From Confluentibacter lentus (GTDB lineage: Bacteria > Bacteroidota > Bacteroidia > Flavobacteriales > Flavobacteriaceae): a stretch of 64,000 bases of DNA. The stretch lies in NCBI RefSeq assembly GCF_002806995.1, contig NZ_NIHE01000001.1:1-64000 (forward strand). The letters are read 5' to 3'. Positions 8,791-17,724 of this stretch are shown here, piece by piece; position 1 is the first letter of the stretch; the number at the start of each line of letters is the position of its first letter. The notes under the pieces are model-generated. The model saw nothing but the letters and a program-made list of their open reading frames with translations, was not told the origin of the DNA and searched no databases. Made by a program: the position numbers and the translations under genes.

Positions 8791-9744
8791 TTATCCTTTG
8801 AAGACTCCCATATTAGCATATTTTTCCATACGCTGATTTACTAAATCTTTTGCTGATAAGTTTTTAAGAACATCATAATGCCTAACAATCGCATTGCTTA
8901 CAGATTTAAATGTTTTTTCTCGGTCTCTATGAGCGCCCCCTAAAGGTTCTTTTATTATTTCATCAATCAACTTCTGCTTTTTCATGTCAGCTGACGTTAA
9001 TTTCAGTGCTTCGGCAGCTTGTTCTTTATACTCCCAACTATGCCAAAGAATGGAAGAACATGACTCTGGTGAAATAACGGAATACCATGTGTTTTCCAAC
9101 ATCAAAACCACGTCTCCAACACCTATTCCAAGAGCTCCTCCAGAAGCACCTTCTCCAACAATGACTGTGATAATTGGCACTTTCAAGCGTGTCATTTCAA
9201 AAATATTTCTAGCAATGGCTTCTCCTTGTCCACGTTCTTCAGCTTCCAAACCAGGATATGCACCCGGAGTATCTATAAGCGTTACTACAGGAATACCAAA
9301 TTTTTCGGCCGATTTCATTAAGCGTAATGCTTTACGATAGCCTTCTGGATTTGCCATTCCGAAGTTTCTATATTGGCGAGTTTTGGTGTTATACCCTTTT
9401 TGCTGTCCAATGAACATAAAACTTTGGTCTCCAATTTTTCCCAAACCACCAATCATGGCTTTATCATCTTTAAAACTTCTATCACCGTGAAGTTCTAAAA
9501 AAGATTCCCCACAAATGGCACGAATATGATCCAACGTATAAGGTCTGTCTGGGTGTCTGGATAATTGAACACGCTGCCAAGCCGTCAAATCTTTATAAAT
9601 CTTGGTTTTTGCGTCAATAAGTTTCTTTTCAATTTGCGAACAAGTTCCAGAAACATCTACTTCGCTTTCTTTACCAATTACTTGACATTTTTGAAGCTGT
9701 TCTTCAAGCTCTTTAATGGGAAGTTCAAAATCTAAATATTCCAT
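8791..9744 (-). CDS. accA: Acetyl-CoA carboxylase carboxyltransferase subunit alpha
   Basis: The alpha subunit of the carboxyltransferase half of acetyl-CoA carboxylase, which makes malonyl-CoA for fatty-acid synthesis together with AccD (not in this window). The 317-aa length, the N-terminal helical part ([12 protein letters not shown]-like), [11 protein letters not shown], the oxyanion-hole region [12 protein letters not shown] and the final [14 protein letters not shown] motif all match. It is a single-gene unit with its own promoter and terminator. Confidence 0.98.
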   Translation of the reverse strand: MEYLDFELPIKELEEQLQKCQVIGKESEVDVSGTCSQIEKKLIDAKTKIYKDLTAWQRVQLSRHPDRPYTLDHIRAICGESFLELHGDRSFKDDKAMIGGLGKIGDQSFMFIGQQKGYNTKTRQYRNFGMANPEGYRKALRLMKSAEKFGIPVVTLIDTPGAYPGLEAEERGQGEAIARNIFEMTRLKVPIITVIVGEGASGGALGIGVGDVVLMLENTWYSVISPESCSSILWHSWEYKEQAAEALKLTSADMKKQKLIDEIIKEPLGGAHRDREKTFKSVSNAIVRHYDVLKNLSAKDLVNQRMEKYANMGVFKG

Positions 9745-9776
9745 AAGAATTTATGATTCTATTTTTTATTAGCTTA

Positions 9777-9784
9777 CAAACCTA
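9777..9784 (-). promoter_or_regulatory. accA -7 promoter element
   Basis: On the minus strand TAGGTTTG matches TAnnTTTG 33 nt before the accA ATG. The bases just upstream (an A-tract then TATG) are nearly identical to those in front of tgt (13100-13107), forming a shared extended promoter of about 19 bp. Confidence 0.65.
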
Positions 9785-9881
9785 CATATTTTTTTCAATT
9801 TAACTTAAGTAAAATCATTAAATATAGGTTCTCTTAGCCCGAATTACAAAAGTAATAATTATCTAAGAAAATATAAAAAAT

Positions 9882-10796
9882 TTAATTCTGCCTGAAGCCT
9901 AAGAGGCTTTTATTTTTTTGTCTTCTCATATTTTTCAACACAGCGTTCAAAAGGACTGTAACGATAATAATCAATGCGCCGTAATAAAAATTTGGACTCA
10001 TTTTTTCTTTTTCAGGAAACAGAATAATAGCTATAATAATACCGTAAATAGGCTCTAAATTATAAGTAAGAACCACAGTATAAGGACTAATATGCCTCAT
10101 AACATAAATGGCCGCAATGAATGCGTAAGCAGTACAAACTGAACCTAAAATAAATAAATACCAAAAGTCAATGCCACTTAAATTGAAAAATTGCAATGAA
10201 AAACCACCTTCAAAAATGAGTATAAAAAACGTGATGAATACAACACCACTAATAAATTCATAAAATGAAATGACAGTTGCCGTATGTTGCTTTAAAAAAC
10301 TACCATTAAGCACTGCAAACAATGAAGAAAAAAAGGCAGCCAAAATACCAAGTACAATTCCTTTAATATAGCCGATTTCACTTTGGGTTATTACAAAGAC
10401 ACCAAGAATTACAAATATTCCGAAGAAAATCTCATACCAAATGATACGCCGTTTGTGAATAATAGGTTCTAGTATAGAAGCGAAAAAAGTACCTGATGAA
10501 AATACTGCTAATGTGATTGAAACATTAGATGCATCAATGGCTCCAAAAAAAGTGATCCAATGCAATGCAATGACAATGCCTGCAATAGACAGTTTTAAAA
10601 CGGATTTAAAAGGTATTTTGATGTGTATTTTGGCTACTTTAATATAAATGAATATCAAAATAGACGCGATTGACATTCTAAACCAAACCAAAGGCACGGC
10701 ATTTATGGTGATAAGTTGCCCTAAAATGGCTGTAAAACCAGCTATAAAAACTAAAAAATGCAAATGCAGGTAATTCTTAAGCCTATCGTTTAGCAT
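9882..10796 (-). CDS. DMT-superfamily (EamA) membrane exporter
   Basis: A ten-helix inner-membrane transporter of the drug/metabolite transporter superfamily, made of two EamA repeats of about 140 residues each; substrate unknown. I place the start at the ATG at 10796 (MLNDRLKNYL), giving 304 aa, because the longer frame from 10853 would overlap the upstream permease gene by 71 nt, whereas this start overlaps its stop by only 14 nt, a normal translational-coupling distance. It follows the LptF/G-type gene in the same operon. An abundance of hydrophobic stretches starting at HLHFLVFIAGF supports a membrane protein throughout. Confidence 0.85.
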   Translation of the reverse strand: MLNDRLKNYLHLHFLVFIAGFTAILGQLITINAVPLVWFRMSIASILIFIYIKVAKIHIKIPFKSVLKLSIAGIVIALHWITFFGAIDASNVSITLAVFSSGTFFASILEPIIHKRRIIWYEIFFGIFVILGVFVITQSEIGYIKGIVLGILAAFFSSLFAVLNGSFLKQHTATVISFYEFISGVVFITFFILIFEGGFSLQFFNLSGIDFWYLFILGSVCTAYAFIAAIYVMRHISPYTVVLTYNLEPIYGIIIAIILFPEKEKMSPNFYYGALIIIVTVLLNAVLKNMRRQKNKSLLGFRQN

Positions 10797-11859
10797 TCCG
10801 AAGAAGAAATAAAGATACGATGCCAAAAATAACATTAGGGAACCATGCTGCAACTATCGCCGGAAAATCAGATTGTTCTGCCATAACCCCAAAAATCTTA
10901 TCAAAGAAAATAAAAACCATGGCAATACAAATACCTACGGCCAGGTTTATTCCCATACCACCACGTCGCTTTATAGAGGACACAGCTACGGCTATAATGG
11001 TTAAGATAAAAACAGACACTGGCAAGCTCCATTTTCTATAAAGCACTAACTCATAACGCCCTACATTGGATGACCCTCTCAATTCCTCTTTTTCAATAAA
11101 GTTTAATAAATCCTTATAAGACAAAATTTCAGCAATATATATAACAGGTGTTAAATCTTCGGCATCAAAGGCGAACAACGTATCTTTCTTTCTTTCGCTT
11201 TCTAACTTATCCGGCATATCACCAATAATACGTTTTGTGTAATTAGTTAAGGTATATAAAGTGTCTTCATCGTTATATTTAATAATATCAGCCGTAATTT
11301 TATGGGTCATGACATTATCTTCAAAATGTTCTAAAATGAAATTAGTCCCTTGCTTGTTTTTAGGGTCAAAACTACTGACATAAATAAGTTCCTTTTCATT
11401 TATTTGCCTAAAAACATTTGAGTTTTCCACATCACTTCTTCCTGTTTTAAAATATTTATAGTCAAATTCATTAAAACCCTTACTTGCAATGGGTGCTAAA
11501 TACAAACCCAATACCAAAGCTAGAATAGACGCAATAATGGCTCCATAAATATAAGGTCTTAAAAATCTGGAAAAAGATACCCCAGAACTTAAAAAAGCTA
11601 CGATTTCTGTATTATTGGCAAGCTTAGAAGTAAACCAAATAACCGATAAAAATAAAAACAAAGGAAACAATAAGTTTGCAAAATAAATTGTGAAGTTTAA
11701 AAAATAAACAAGCACTTCATTTATTGGCACGTTATTATCTAAAATCTTTCCTATTTTTTCAGCCAAATGCACTGTAATACCAATAGGAATGAACAGTAAT
11801 AACATGGCGGTAAATGTAAAAAGATAACGTTTTAATATGTACCAGTCTAGTATTTTCAA
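10783..11859 (-). CDS. LptF/LptG family LPS export permease
   Basis: A YjgP/YjgQ-family permease (358 aa) of the LptB2FG exporter that pulls lipopolysaccharide out of the inner membrane. Three transmembrane helices at the N-terminus (MKILDWYILKRYLFTFTAM onward), a periplasmic beta-jellyroll region (about 130-260) and three C-terminal helices (about 275-355) give the family topology. The opening ILDWYILKRYL is typical of the LptG type. It sits downstream of tgt, with a heptamer repeat between them, and overlaps the next gene by 14 nt. Confidence 0.9.
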   Translation of the reverse strand: MKILDWYILKRYLFTFTAMLLLFIPIGITVHLAEKIGKILDNNVPINEVLVYFLNFTIYFANLLFPLFLFLSVIWFTSKLANNTEIVAFLSSGVSFSRFLRPYIYGAIIASILALVLGLYLAPIASKGFNEFDYKYFKTGRSDVENSNVFRQINEKELIYVSSFDPKNKQGTNFILEHFEDNVMTHKITADIIKYNDEDTLYTLTNYTKRIIGDMPDKLESERKKDTLFAFDAEDLTPVIYIAEILSYKDLLNFIEKEELRGSSNVGRYELVLYRKWSLPVSVFILTIIAVAVSSIKRRGGMGINLAVGICIAMVFIFFDKIFGVMAEQSDFPAIVAAWFPNVIFGIVSLFLLRNAKR

Positions 11860-11911
11860 TTTTTTGTTGGGTTGTTTGTCTTTTAGTTGTTTGTTGTTTA
11901 GCTGAATTAAC

Positions 11912-11946
11912 TTTTAACTTTTAACTTTTAACTTTTAACTTTTAAC
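11912..11946 (-). repeat. Heptamer tandem repeat TTTTAAC x5
   Basis: Five exact copies of TTTTAAC, the reverse complement of the GTTAAAA unit seen at 3358-3388, end directly before the tgt stop codon (11948-11950). The array fills most of the gap between tgt and the LptF/G-type gene. Confidence 0.9.
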
Positions 11947-11947
11947 T

Positions 11948-13078
11948 TTATAAACGATTATCCATTTGTTTAACCATTTTGTTTTTCCAATCATTAAAAT
12001 CTCCCGCTAATATATGTTTTCTTGCTTCACGAACCAACCATAAATAAAATCCTAAATTATGAATGGTGGCTATTTGTTTTCCCAATAACTCATTCACAAT
12101 AAATAAATGTCTTAAATACGCTTTTGTATAATCTGTATCTACAAACGTTATTCCCATATCATCAATAGGAGAGAAATCCTCTTCCCACTTCTTATTCTTT
12201 ATATTGATAGTCCCATAAGCTGTAAATAACATCCCGTTTCTGGCATTTCTAGTGGGCATGACGCAATCAAACATATCTATACCTAACGCAATATTTTCCA
12301 AAATATTTATTGGTGTACCAACACCCATTAAATATCTTGGTTTATCTTCAGGCAAAATGTTACAAACCACCTCGGTCATAGCGTACATTTCTTCGGCCGG
12401 TTCCCCAACAGACAACCCTCCAATGGCATTTCCTACGGCTCCTGCATTGGCAATATATTCAGCAGATTGCATTCTTAAATCCTTATAAGTGCTTCCTTGA
12501 ACTATAGGAAAAAAAGCCTGACTATAATCATATTTAAAAGGCACTTTTTCTAAGTGATTGATACATCTATCTAACCAACGATGTGTCATGTGCATGGAGC
12601 GTTTTGCATAATTGTACTCGCATGGATACGGTGTGCATTCATCAAAAGCCATGATGATATCTGCCCCAATGCTTCGTTGGATTTCCATCACATTTTCTGG
12701 CGTAAAAACATGGTAACTCCCATCTATATGAGATTTGAACTTCACACCTTCTTCCTTGATTTTCCTATTTGCAGAAAGTGAATACACTTGATAACCTCCT
12801 GAATCGGTTAAAATATTTCTATCCCAATTCATAAATTTATGCAAGCCGCCAGCTTTTTCAATTACTTGGGTTTGTGGACGCAAATATAAGTGATAGGTAT
12901 TTCCTAGAATAATATCAGGATTAATATCGTTTTTAAGCTCACGTTGATGTACCCCTTTTACAGTAGCAACAGTTCCAACAGGCATAAAAATAGGCGTTTC
13001 AATAATACCATGGTCTGTTGTCATTACTCCTGCTCTCGCTTTACTTTGGCTGTCTTTGGCTTTTAATTCAAATATCAT
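11948..13078 (-). CDS. tgt: tRNA-guanine transglycosylase
   Basis: Tgt swaps guanine for the queuosine precursor at position 34 of GUN-anticodon tRNAs. The catalytic residues are present: Asp92 in DSGGYQ and the nucleophile Asp271 in MFDCVMPTRNARNG, plus GGLSVGE (220-226). The zinc site differs from the E. coli/Zymomonas type: the region that normally carries CxCxxC (here 302-318, SPIDDMGITFVDTDY) has no cysteine at all, and only the later His340 (TIHN) remains. The rest is full length (376 aa) and well conserved, so this is likely a lineage-specific zinc-free form, as I recall for other Bacteroidota, and not a broken gene. Confidence 0.96.
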   Translation of the reverse strand: MIFELKAKDSQSKARAGVMTTDHGIIETPIFMPVGTVATVKGVHQRELKNDINPDIILGNTYHLYLRPQTQVIEKAGGLHKFMNWDRNILTDSGGYQVYSLSANRKIKEEGVKFKSHIDGSYHVFTPENVMEIQRSIGADIIMAFDECTPYPCEYNYAKRSMHMTHRWLDRCINHLEKVPFKYDYSQAFFPIVQGSTYKDLRMQSAEYIANAGAVGNAIGGLSVGEPAEEMYAMTEVVCNILPEDKPRYLMGVGTPINILENIALGIDMFDCVMPTRNARNGMLFTAYGTINIKNKKWEEDFSPIDDMGITFVDTDYTKAYLRHLFIVNELLGKQIATIHNLGFYLWLVREARKHILAGDFNDWKNKMVKQMDNRL

Positions 13079-13099
13079 ATCAAGAAATCAATAAGTCGG

Positions 13100-13107
13100 C
13101 AAACCTA
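13100..13107 (-). promoter_or_regulatory. tgt -7 promoter element
   Basis: TAGGTTTG on the minus strand lies 22 nt before the tgt ATG. The upstream A-tract and TATG are the same as at accA. Confidence 0.65.
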
Positions 13108-13287
13108 CATATTTTTTTAATTTTAAAATGGTTTTACAGCATTTAACTAGGTTCATTAATCAAAATAAATAACACTGATGCACTAGTAATTACCTTGAAA
13201 TATCCCCATCTTTATTTTAAAAATAACCTATACCCTTTTAAATTTTTTTTAAACTCGCTTTTTACTTAAAAATAGAAGATTAATCTT

Positions 13288-13317
13288 TTGTAAAACTATC
13301 TTAATAACCTATTTTTG
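13288..13317 (+). promoter_or_regulatory. Transketolase operon promoter
   Basis: TATTTTTG (13310-13317) is a -7 element and TTG (13288-13290) a correctly spaced -33 element. Because the box overlaps the TTG at 13315, the reading-frame extension beginning there cannot be translated; the ATG at 13342 is the first usable start. Confidence 0.75.
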
Positions 13318-13341
13318 TCAAGCAAAATTAACAAATTAGAC

Positions 13342-14187
13342 ATGCCAAACACGAAACATTTAGAAGATTTAACCATTCAAGTTAGAAGAGACATCTTACG
13401 TATGGTTCATAAAGTAAACTCTGGTCATCCAGGAGGTTCATTAGGTTGTACAGAATTCTTGGTATCATTATATAATGAAATCATGGAAAGAAAAGAAGGT
13501 TTTGATATGGATGGTATTGGGGAAGATCTTTTCTTTTTATCTAACGGCCATATCTCACCTGTTTTTTATAGTGTTATATCTAGAGCAGGCTATTTTCCTG
13601 TTGAAGAATTAAATACATTCCGATTATTAAATTCCCGCCTACAAGGACACCCAACAACTCATGAAGGTTTACCAGGTGTTAGAATCGCTTCTGGTTCTTT
13701 AGGCCAAGGTATGTCTGTTGCCTTAGGTGCTGCCCAAGCAAAAAAACTAAATCGCGACAACCATTTGGTTTACACCTTACATGGTGATGGCGAACTTCAA
13801 GAAGGACAAAATTGGGAAGCCATTATGTATGCTGCCGCAAAAAAAGTGGACAACATCATTTGTACAGTCGATTTAAACGGACAACAAATTGATGGTTCTA
13901 CAGATGAAGTTTTACCAATGGGAAGCATTAAAGCTAAATTTGAAGCTTTTGGCTGGGTTGTGATTGAGATTGAACAAGGCAACAATATTGAAGCCATTTT
14001 AAAAGGCATGGCTGAAGCTAAATCCCATACTGGGAAAGGCAAGCCTGTTTGCGTATTGTTAAAAACCATTATGGGCCATGGCGTAGACTTTATGATGTAC
14101 ACACACGCTTGGCATGGTAAAGCACCTAATGATGAGCAATTAGCAAAAGGTTTAGCACAAAATCCTGAAACTTTAGGCGATTACTAA
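13342..14187 (+). CDS. Transketolase, N-terminal (TPP-binding) subunit
   Basis: The thiamine-diphosphate-binding half of a split transketolase (281 aa) of the pentose phosphate pathway. Visible features are GHPGGSLG near residue 31, the GSLGQGMSVALG segment, and the ThDP/Mg motif GDGELQEGQNWEA. The start is set at ATG 13342 by the promoter. The C-terminal half is the next gene, 20 nt downstream, and both are needed for activity. Confidence 0.95.
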   Translation: MPNTKHLEDLTIQVRRDILRMVHKVNSGHPGGSLGCTEFLVSLYNEIMERKEGFDMDGIGEDLFFLSNGHISPVFYSVISRAGYFPVEELNTFRLLNSRLQGHPTTHEGLPGVRIASGSLGQGMSVALGAAQAKKLNRDNHLVYTLHGDGELQEGQNWEAIMYAAAKKVDNIICTVDLNGQQIDGSTDEVLPMGSIKAKFEAFGWVVIEIEQGNNIEAILKGMAEAKSHTGKGKPVCVLLKTIMGHGVDFMMYTHAWHGKAPNDEQLAKGLAQNPETLGDY

Positions 14188-14207
14188 TAATAAGACCAAT
14201 TTAGAAC

Positions 14208-15161
14208 ATGAAAACATATACATATACAGAAAAAAAAGATACAAGGAGCGGTTTTGGAGCTGGTTTAGCTGAATTAGGAAGAACAAACCCTAATGTAGTG
14301 GCGCTTTGTGCCGATTTAATTGGTTCTTTAAAAATGGAAAAATTTATTGAAGAAAACCCTGAGCGTTTTTTTCAAATAGGAATTGCTGAGGCCAATATGA
14401 TGGGCATCGCTGCTGGTTTAACCATTGGCGGCAAAATACCTTTTACTGGTACGTTTGCCAATTTCTCAACTGGTCGTGTTTACGATCAAATTCGTCAATC
14501 GATAGCGTATTCAGATAAAAATGTGAAAATATGTGCATCGCACGCTGGTTTAACATTGGGCGAAGATGGCGCAACACATCAAATCCTTGAAGACATTGGT
14601 CTTATGAAAATGCTACCTGGAATGACCGTTATCAATACATGTGATTACAACCAAACCAAAGCAGCGACTATCGCTATTGCAGCACATCATGGTCCTGTTT
14701 ATTTACGTTTTGGAAGACCAGTTGTGCCTATATTCACACCTGAAGACCAAAAATTTGAAATCGGTAAAGCCGTTATGCTTACTGAAGGCACCGATGTTAC
14801 TATTGTAGCTACCGGACATTTGGTTTGGGAGGCTTTAGAGGCTTCAAAAGTTTTGTTTGAAAAAGGCATTTCTGCTGAAGTTATCAATATTCACACTATT
14901 AAACCTTTAGATGAAGAAGCTATTCTTAAATCGGTTGCAAAAACAGGATGTGTTGTAACTGCCGAAGAGCATAACTATCTTGGCGGATTAGGAGAAAGTG
15001 TTGCAAGGGTTTTGGCTTTAAACAATCCAACGCCACAAGAATTTGTAGCAACTAACGACACCTTTGGTGAATCTGGAACCCCTGCACAACTTATGAATAA
15101 ATACGGTTTAAATAGTGCCGCTATTGTTGAAAAATCGTTATCAGTTATAAAAAGAAAGTAA
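14208..15161 (+). CDS. Transketolase, C-terminal subunit
   Basis: The pyrimidine-binding and C-terminal domains of the split transketolase (317 aa). Residues DTRSGFGAGLAEL, the FFQIGIAEANMMGIAAGL segment containing the catalytic Glu, and HAGLTLGEDGATHQ match the family; the C-terminal domain carries TAEEHNYLGGLG. It forms an operon with the N-terminal half. Confidence 0.95.
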   Translation: MKTYTYTEKKDTRSGFGAGLAELGRTNPNVVALCADLIGSLKMEKFIEENPERFFQIGIAEANMMGIAAGLTIGGKIPFTGTFANFSTGRVYDQIRQSIAYSDKNVKICASHAGLTLGEDGATHQILEDIGLMKMLPGMTVINTCDYNQTKAATIAIAAHHGPVYLRFGRPVVPIFTPEDQKFEIGKAVMLTEGTDVTIVATGHLVWEALEASKVLFEKGISAEVINIHTIKPLDEEAILKSVAKTGCVVTAEEHNYLGGLGESVARVLALNNPTPQEFVATNDTFGESGTPAQLMNKYGLNSAAIVEKSLSVIKRK

Positions 15162-15309
15162 TAATATTCGTTTGGCAACGTTTTTGATTGAGTACATTAT
15201 CTCGTTTCAATCAGTATATAATTTACATCCTTTATTGTGTGTAAATACATTTATCAAATTATATAAAAATCAAAAATAATTATATAAAAGATAAAGAATA
15301 AGAACTATA

Positions 15310-15317
15310 TACTTTTG
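15310..15317 (+). promoter_or_regulatory. Possible -7 element of outer-membrane barrel gene
   Basis: TACTTTTG matches TAnnTTTG 40 nt before the ATG at 15357. No good -33 element is visible. Confidence 0.45.
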
Positions 15318-15356
15318 GAGAAGAAAAAAACTCAAGTCTAATTAAAAACGAATCTT

Positions 15357-15971
15357 ATGAAAAATTTAAAAAGCAAATTAAATGCTAGTAAAAAAACAAT
15401 TTTACTAGCATTATTTTTAGTATCAATATCTTCATTTACCTATGCCCAATCGGCTACTGGGTTTGGTATTAAAGGCGGTTTAAACTACAATGCCAATGGC
15501 GACTATTTTGAGTCTATAGGAAGCAATGCTAAAAATCCCGACAGAAATGTTGGTTACCACATTGGTTTATTTGGCAAAATAGGAACTCAAATATACTTTA
15601 AACCAGAACTTGTATATACAAGCACTAAGAGTGATTATGACAATGAAAGCTTTGAAATGCAAAAAATAGATGCCCCTTTGTTGGTTGGTATTAAAGTATT
15701 AGGACCTGTTAGTGTTTTTGCAGGACCGTCGTTTCAATATATCTTAGACTCAGACTTTAACGGTATTACGATAGATGATATTGAAAATGATTTTAGTGTT
15801 GGGCTGAATTTTGGAATTGGCCTTAACATTAATAAGTTAGGCATCGATTTAAGATACGAACGAGGTTTTAGTGATAACGAAGCTACTTTTATAGGTAATA
15901 ATGGTGTTGGAACAAGTAGATTAGACACCAGACCCGAACAACTTATTTTAAGTTTGTCATTGCTATTGTAA
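15357..15971 (+). CDS. Outer-membrane beta-barrel protein
   Basis: A 204-aa exported protein: a positively charged start, a hydrophobic signal segment (about 14-30) ending YAQ, then alternating beta-strands (GFGIKGGLNYNANG, VGYHIGLFGKIG, IYFKPELVYT, GLNFGIGLNI, IDLRYERGF) and a C-terminal strand LILSLSLLL. This is the pattern of the small porin-like barrel family (outer_membrane_beta-barrel, PorT-like) common in Bacteroidota. Its function is unknown. It is a single-gene unit ended by a strong bidirectional terminator. Confidence 0.85.
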   Translation: MKNLKSKLNASKKTILLALFLVSISSFTYAQSATGFGIKGGLNYNANGDYFESIGSNAKNPDRNVGYHIGLFGKIGTQIYFKPELVYTSTKSDYDNESFEMQKIDAPLLVGIKVLGPVSVFAGPSFQYILDSDFNGITIDDIENDFSVGLNFGIGLNINKLGIDLRYERGFSDNEATFIGNNGVGTSRLDTRPEQLILSLSLLL

Positions 15972-15991
15972 ACTTATATTGACTAAAAACC

Positions 15992-16029
15992 AAAAGGCTC
16001 ACTAGAATTAATTCTAGTGAGCCTTTTTT
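15992..16029. terminator. Bidirectional terminator, perfect palindrome
   Basis: Positions 15992-16027 are a perfect 36-base palindrome whose arms begin AAAAGGCTCACTAG, followed by extra T residues on the plus strand and preceded by A residues for the minus strand. It separates two convergent genes and can terminate both. Confidence 0.92.
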
Positions 16030-16048
16030 CATCCCTTTTTAAGAACGT

Positions 16049-17083
16049 TTACTTGGGATCTAAATAATCTGGAATACCATCTGAATCCGTATCTGGGAAT
16101 GTTATTATAGTACCAGTATAAGTTCCATTTTGTTGTTTAGTAATTTTATTTAGAAGTACTTGATTGGTTAGCAAAGCCGTATCCAAAACCTCTTGCCTTG
16201 TTGGTTTGTTAACCGTAGTAACTTCAATTTCATCCTTAGTTAAAACACCATCGCCATCATCATCTGTATCTGCATAATCAGGATTAAGATCACCATCGGT
16301 ATCATCATCATTAGGATCATTTCTATTTTCAAAATTAACAGTAAATTCACCATCACCATTCAAATCTTCTAAATAAGAAGGTATGCCATCACCATCAAAA
16401 TCGTTTTGAAACATTCTTAACAATTCAAACTTAAATATTATTGGAGAATAAGCAGGGATATCTGATTGTGTATTAGAAAAATATCCTAAACCAGAAGGTA
16501 AAAACATAACACCTATCCCTTTATTTATATAATTTACAGTACCATCTTCGGCATCAACAAAAGATTCCGCAGTATTAAAATCTGGCAATACTTTTCTCCA
16601 GCCAGGGATTAATTCAGTTAAACTGAATGTTATTGGAGTCACCGCACTATCAAATATTTCATTATCTAAAGTAAAACCCTCATAAGTAACAAAAACGTTA
16701 TCAGCAAAAGTTGGCATATCCTCTCCACCTCCTTGATTTAATTTAAGCACATAAAATTCGTATTCTGTGGAAGCATATGTTACTGTTTTTATAGAAAGCT
16801 TGGGAGAATCCTTGAGTATAGTATGTCCATCAGGAACTTCTTCACCATTAGCCAATTCAGTGATAATAAGATCTGAAATACTTGGGTTTGGATTTGCTTC
16901 AAAATCAGCAGAATTATAATAATGGGTTTCCAAATAGCCAATCAAAGAATCTTTGTCTATAATCTGTTGTTCACCTCTGTCTCTCGGAGGTGTTACAGCT
17001 GTATCATCATCATCATCTTTTTTACAAGACGTTAAACCCAGTGTCAAAAACAAAATAAGCAATCCTATTTTTCCTAAATTCAT
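16049..17083 (-). CDS. FKBP-type prolyl isomerase lipoprotein with TSP3 repeats
   Basis: A lipoprotein of 344 aa from the ATG at 17083 (MNLGKIGLLIL). The signal peptide ends in the lipobox LTSC, followed by KKDDDDD. An FKBP-like domain (VFVTYEGFTLDNEIFDS, then LIPGWRKVLP, GVMFLPSGLGY) suggests peptidyl-prolyl isomerase activity in the periplasm or at the outer surface. The C-terminal part has three thrombospondin-type-3-like Asp-rich repeats (DFDGDGIPSYLED, DTDDDGDGVL, DTDSDGIPDYLD), which bind calcium. Longer starts at 17116 or 17143 are possible, but the -7 box at 17147-17154 makes 17143 unlikely. Similar FKBP lipoproteins assist gliding or secretion in Flavobacteria; that link is inference. 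Confidence 0.85.
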   Translation of the reverse strand: MNLGKIGLLILFLTLGLTSCKKDDDDDTAVTPPRDRGEQQIIDKDSLIGYLETHYYNSADFEANPNPSISDLIITELANGEEVPDGHTILKDSPKLSIKTVTYASTEYEFYVLKLNQGGGEDMPTFADNVFVTYEGFTLDNEIFDSAVTPITFSLTELIPGWRKVLPDFNTAESFVDAEDGTVNYINKGIGVMFLPSGLGYFSNTQSDIPAYSPIIFKFELLRMFQNDFDGDGIPSYLEDLNGDGEFTVNFENRNDPNDDDTDGDLNPDYADTDDDGDGVLTKDEIEVTTVNKPTRQEVLDTALLTNQVLLNKITKQQNGTYTGTIITFPDTDSDGIPDYLDPK

Positions 17084-17146
17084 TTGCAATTTTCTATTGT
17101 TTTTTTCTAATTTCATACAATACAATATATATTCAATCAACATTTA

Positions 17147-17154
17147 CAAATTTA
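17147..17154 (-). promoter_or_regulatory. Possible -7 element for FKBP lipoprotein
   Basis: TAAATTTG on the minus strand matches TAnnTTTG; no matching -33 element is evident. Confidence 0.45.
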
Positions 17155-17253
17155 GGCAGTAAATGCATCATTATTGTTTATTTTTGAGGTCGCAAGATAC
17201 AATTTTAATATAATCTTGCACAAGAACATTAACGTAGTTTTTATAATTATTAT

Positions 17254-17631
17254 ATGCGAATTGATAAGTATTTATGGTGTGTTAGGTACTATAAAACCAG
17301 AACGTTGGCAACTACAGCATGCAAAAAAGGACATATTAGGGTAAACAATGATATTGTAAAACCTAGTAGAGAGGTTTATGCGCAGGACAATATTGAGATT
17401 AGATTAAATCAAATCAAATATCAAATTACCGTGAATGACCTCCCTGAAAGCCGAGTTGGCGCCAAATTGGTTGATATATATAGAATTGACAAAACCCCAA
17501 AAGAACAGTTTGATGCACAAGAACTTTTAAAATTAGCTAAAGATTATTACAGAGAAAAAGGTGTTGGAAGACCCACTAAAAAAGACAGAAGGGATATAGA
17601 CGAATACAACGATGAAGCATCTAATGAATGA
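17254..17631 (+). CDS. hslR: S4-domain RNA-binding protein (Hsp15/HslR family)
   Basis: A 125-aa RNA-binding protein. The S4 fold fills residues 1-65 (MRIDKYLWCVRYYKTRTLATTACKKGHIRVN, VKPSREV), and the C-terminal tail is basic (GVGRPTKKDRRDID). Relatives of E. coli Hsp15 rescue 50S subunits carrying blocked nascent chains. The match is to the family as a whole; a specific heat-shock role is not shown by the sequence. Confidence 0.88.
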   Translation: MRIDKYLWCVRYYKTRTLATTACKKGHIRVNNDIVKPSREVYAQDNIEIRLNQIKYQITVNDLPESRVGAKLVDIYRIDKTPKEQFDAQELLKLAKDYYREKGVGRPTKKDRRDIDEYNDEASNE

Positions 17632-17724
17632 CTTTTCATTTTATTTTTATATGTGATTTGAAAAAAATAACCTAAACAGATAAAAATGAGTAATTTTATG
17701 CTTTTAATTTTTTAACCAAAACTT

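Noticed and set aside
13315-13341. Longer start for the transketolase N-terminal subunit
   Set aside because: The TTG lies inside the -7 box, upstream of any possible transcription start.
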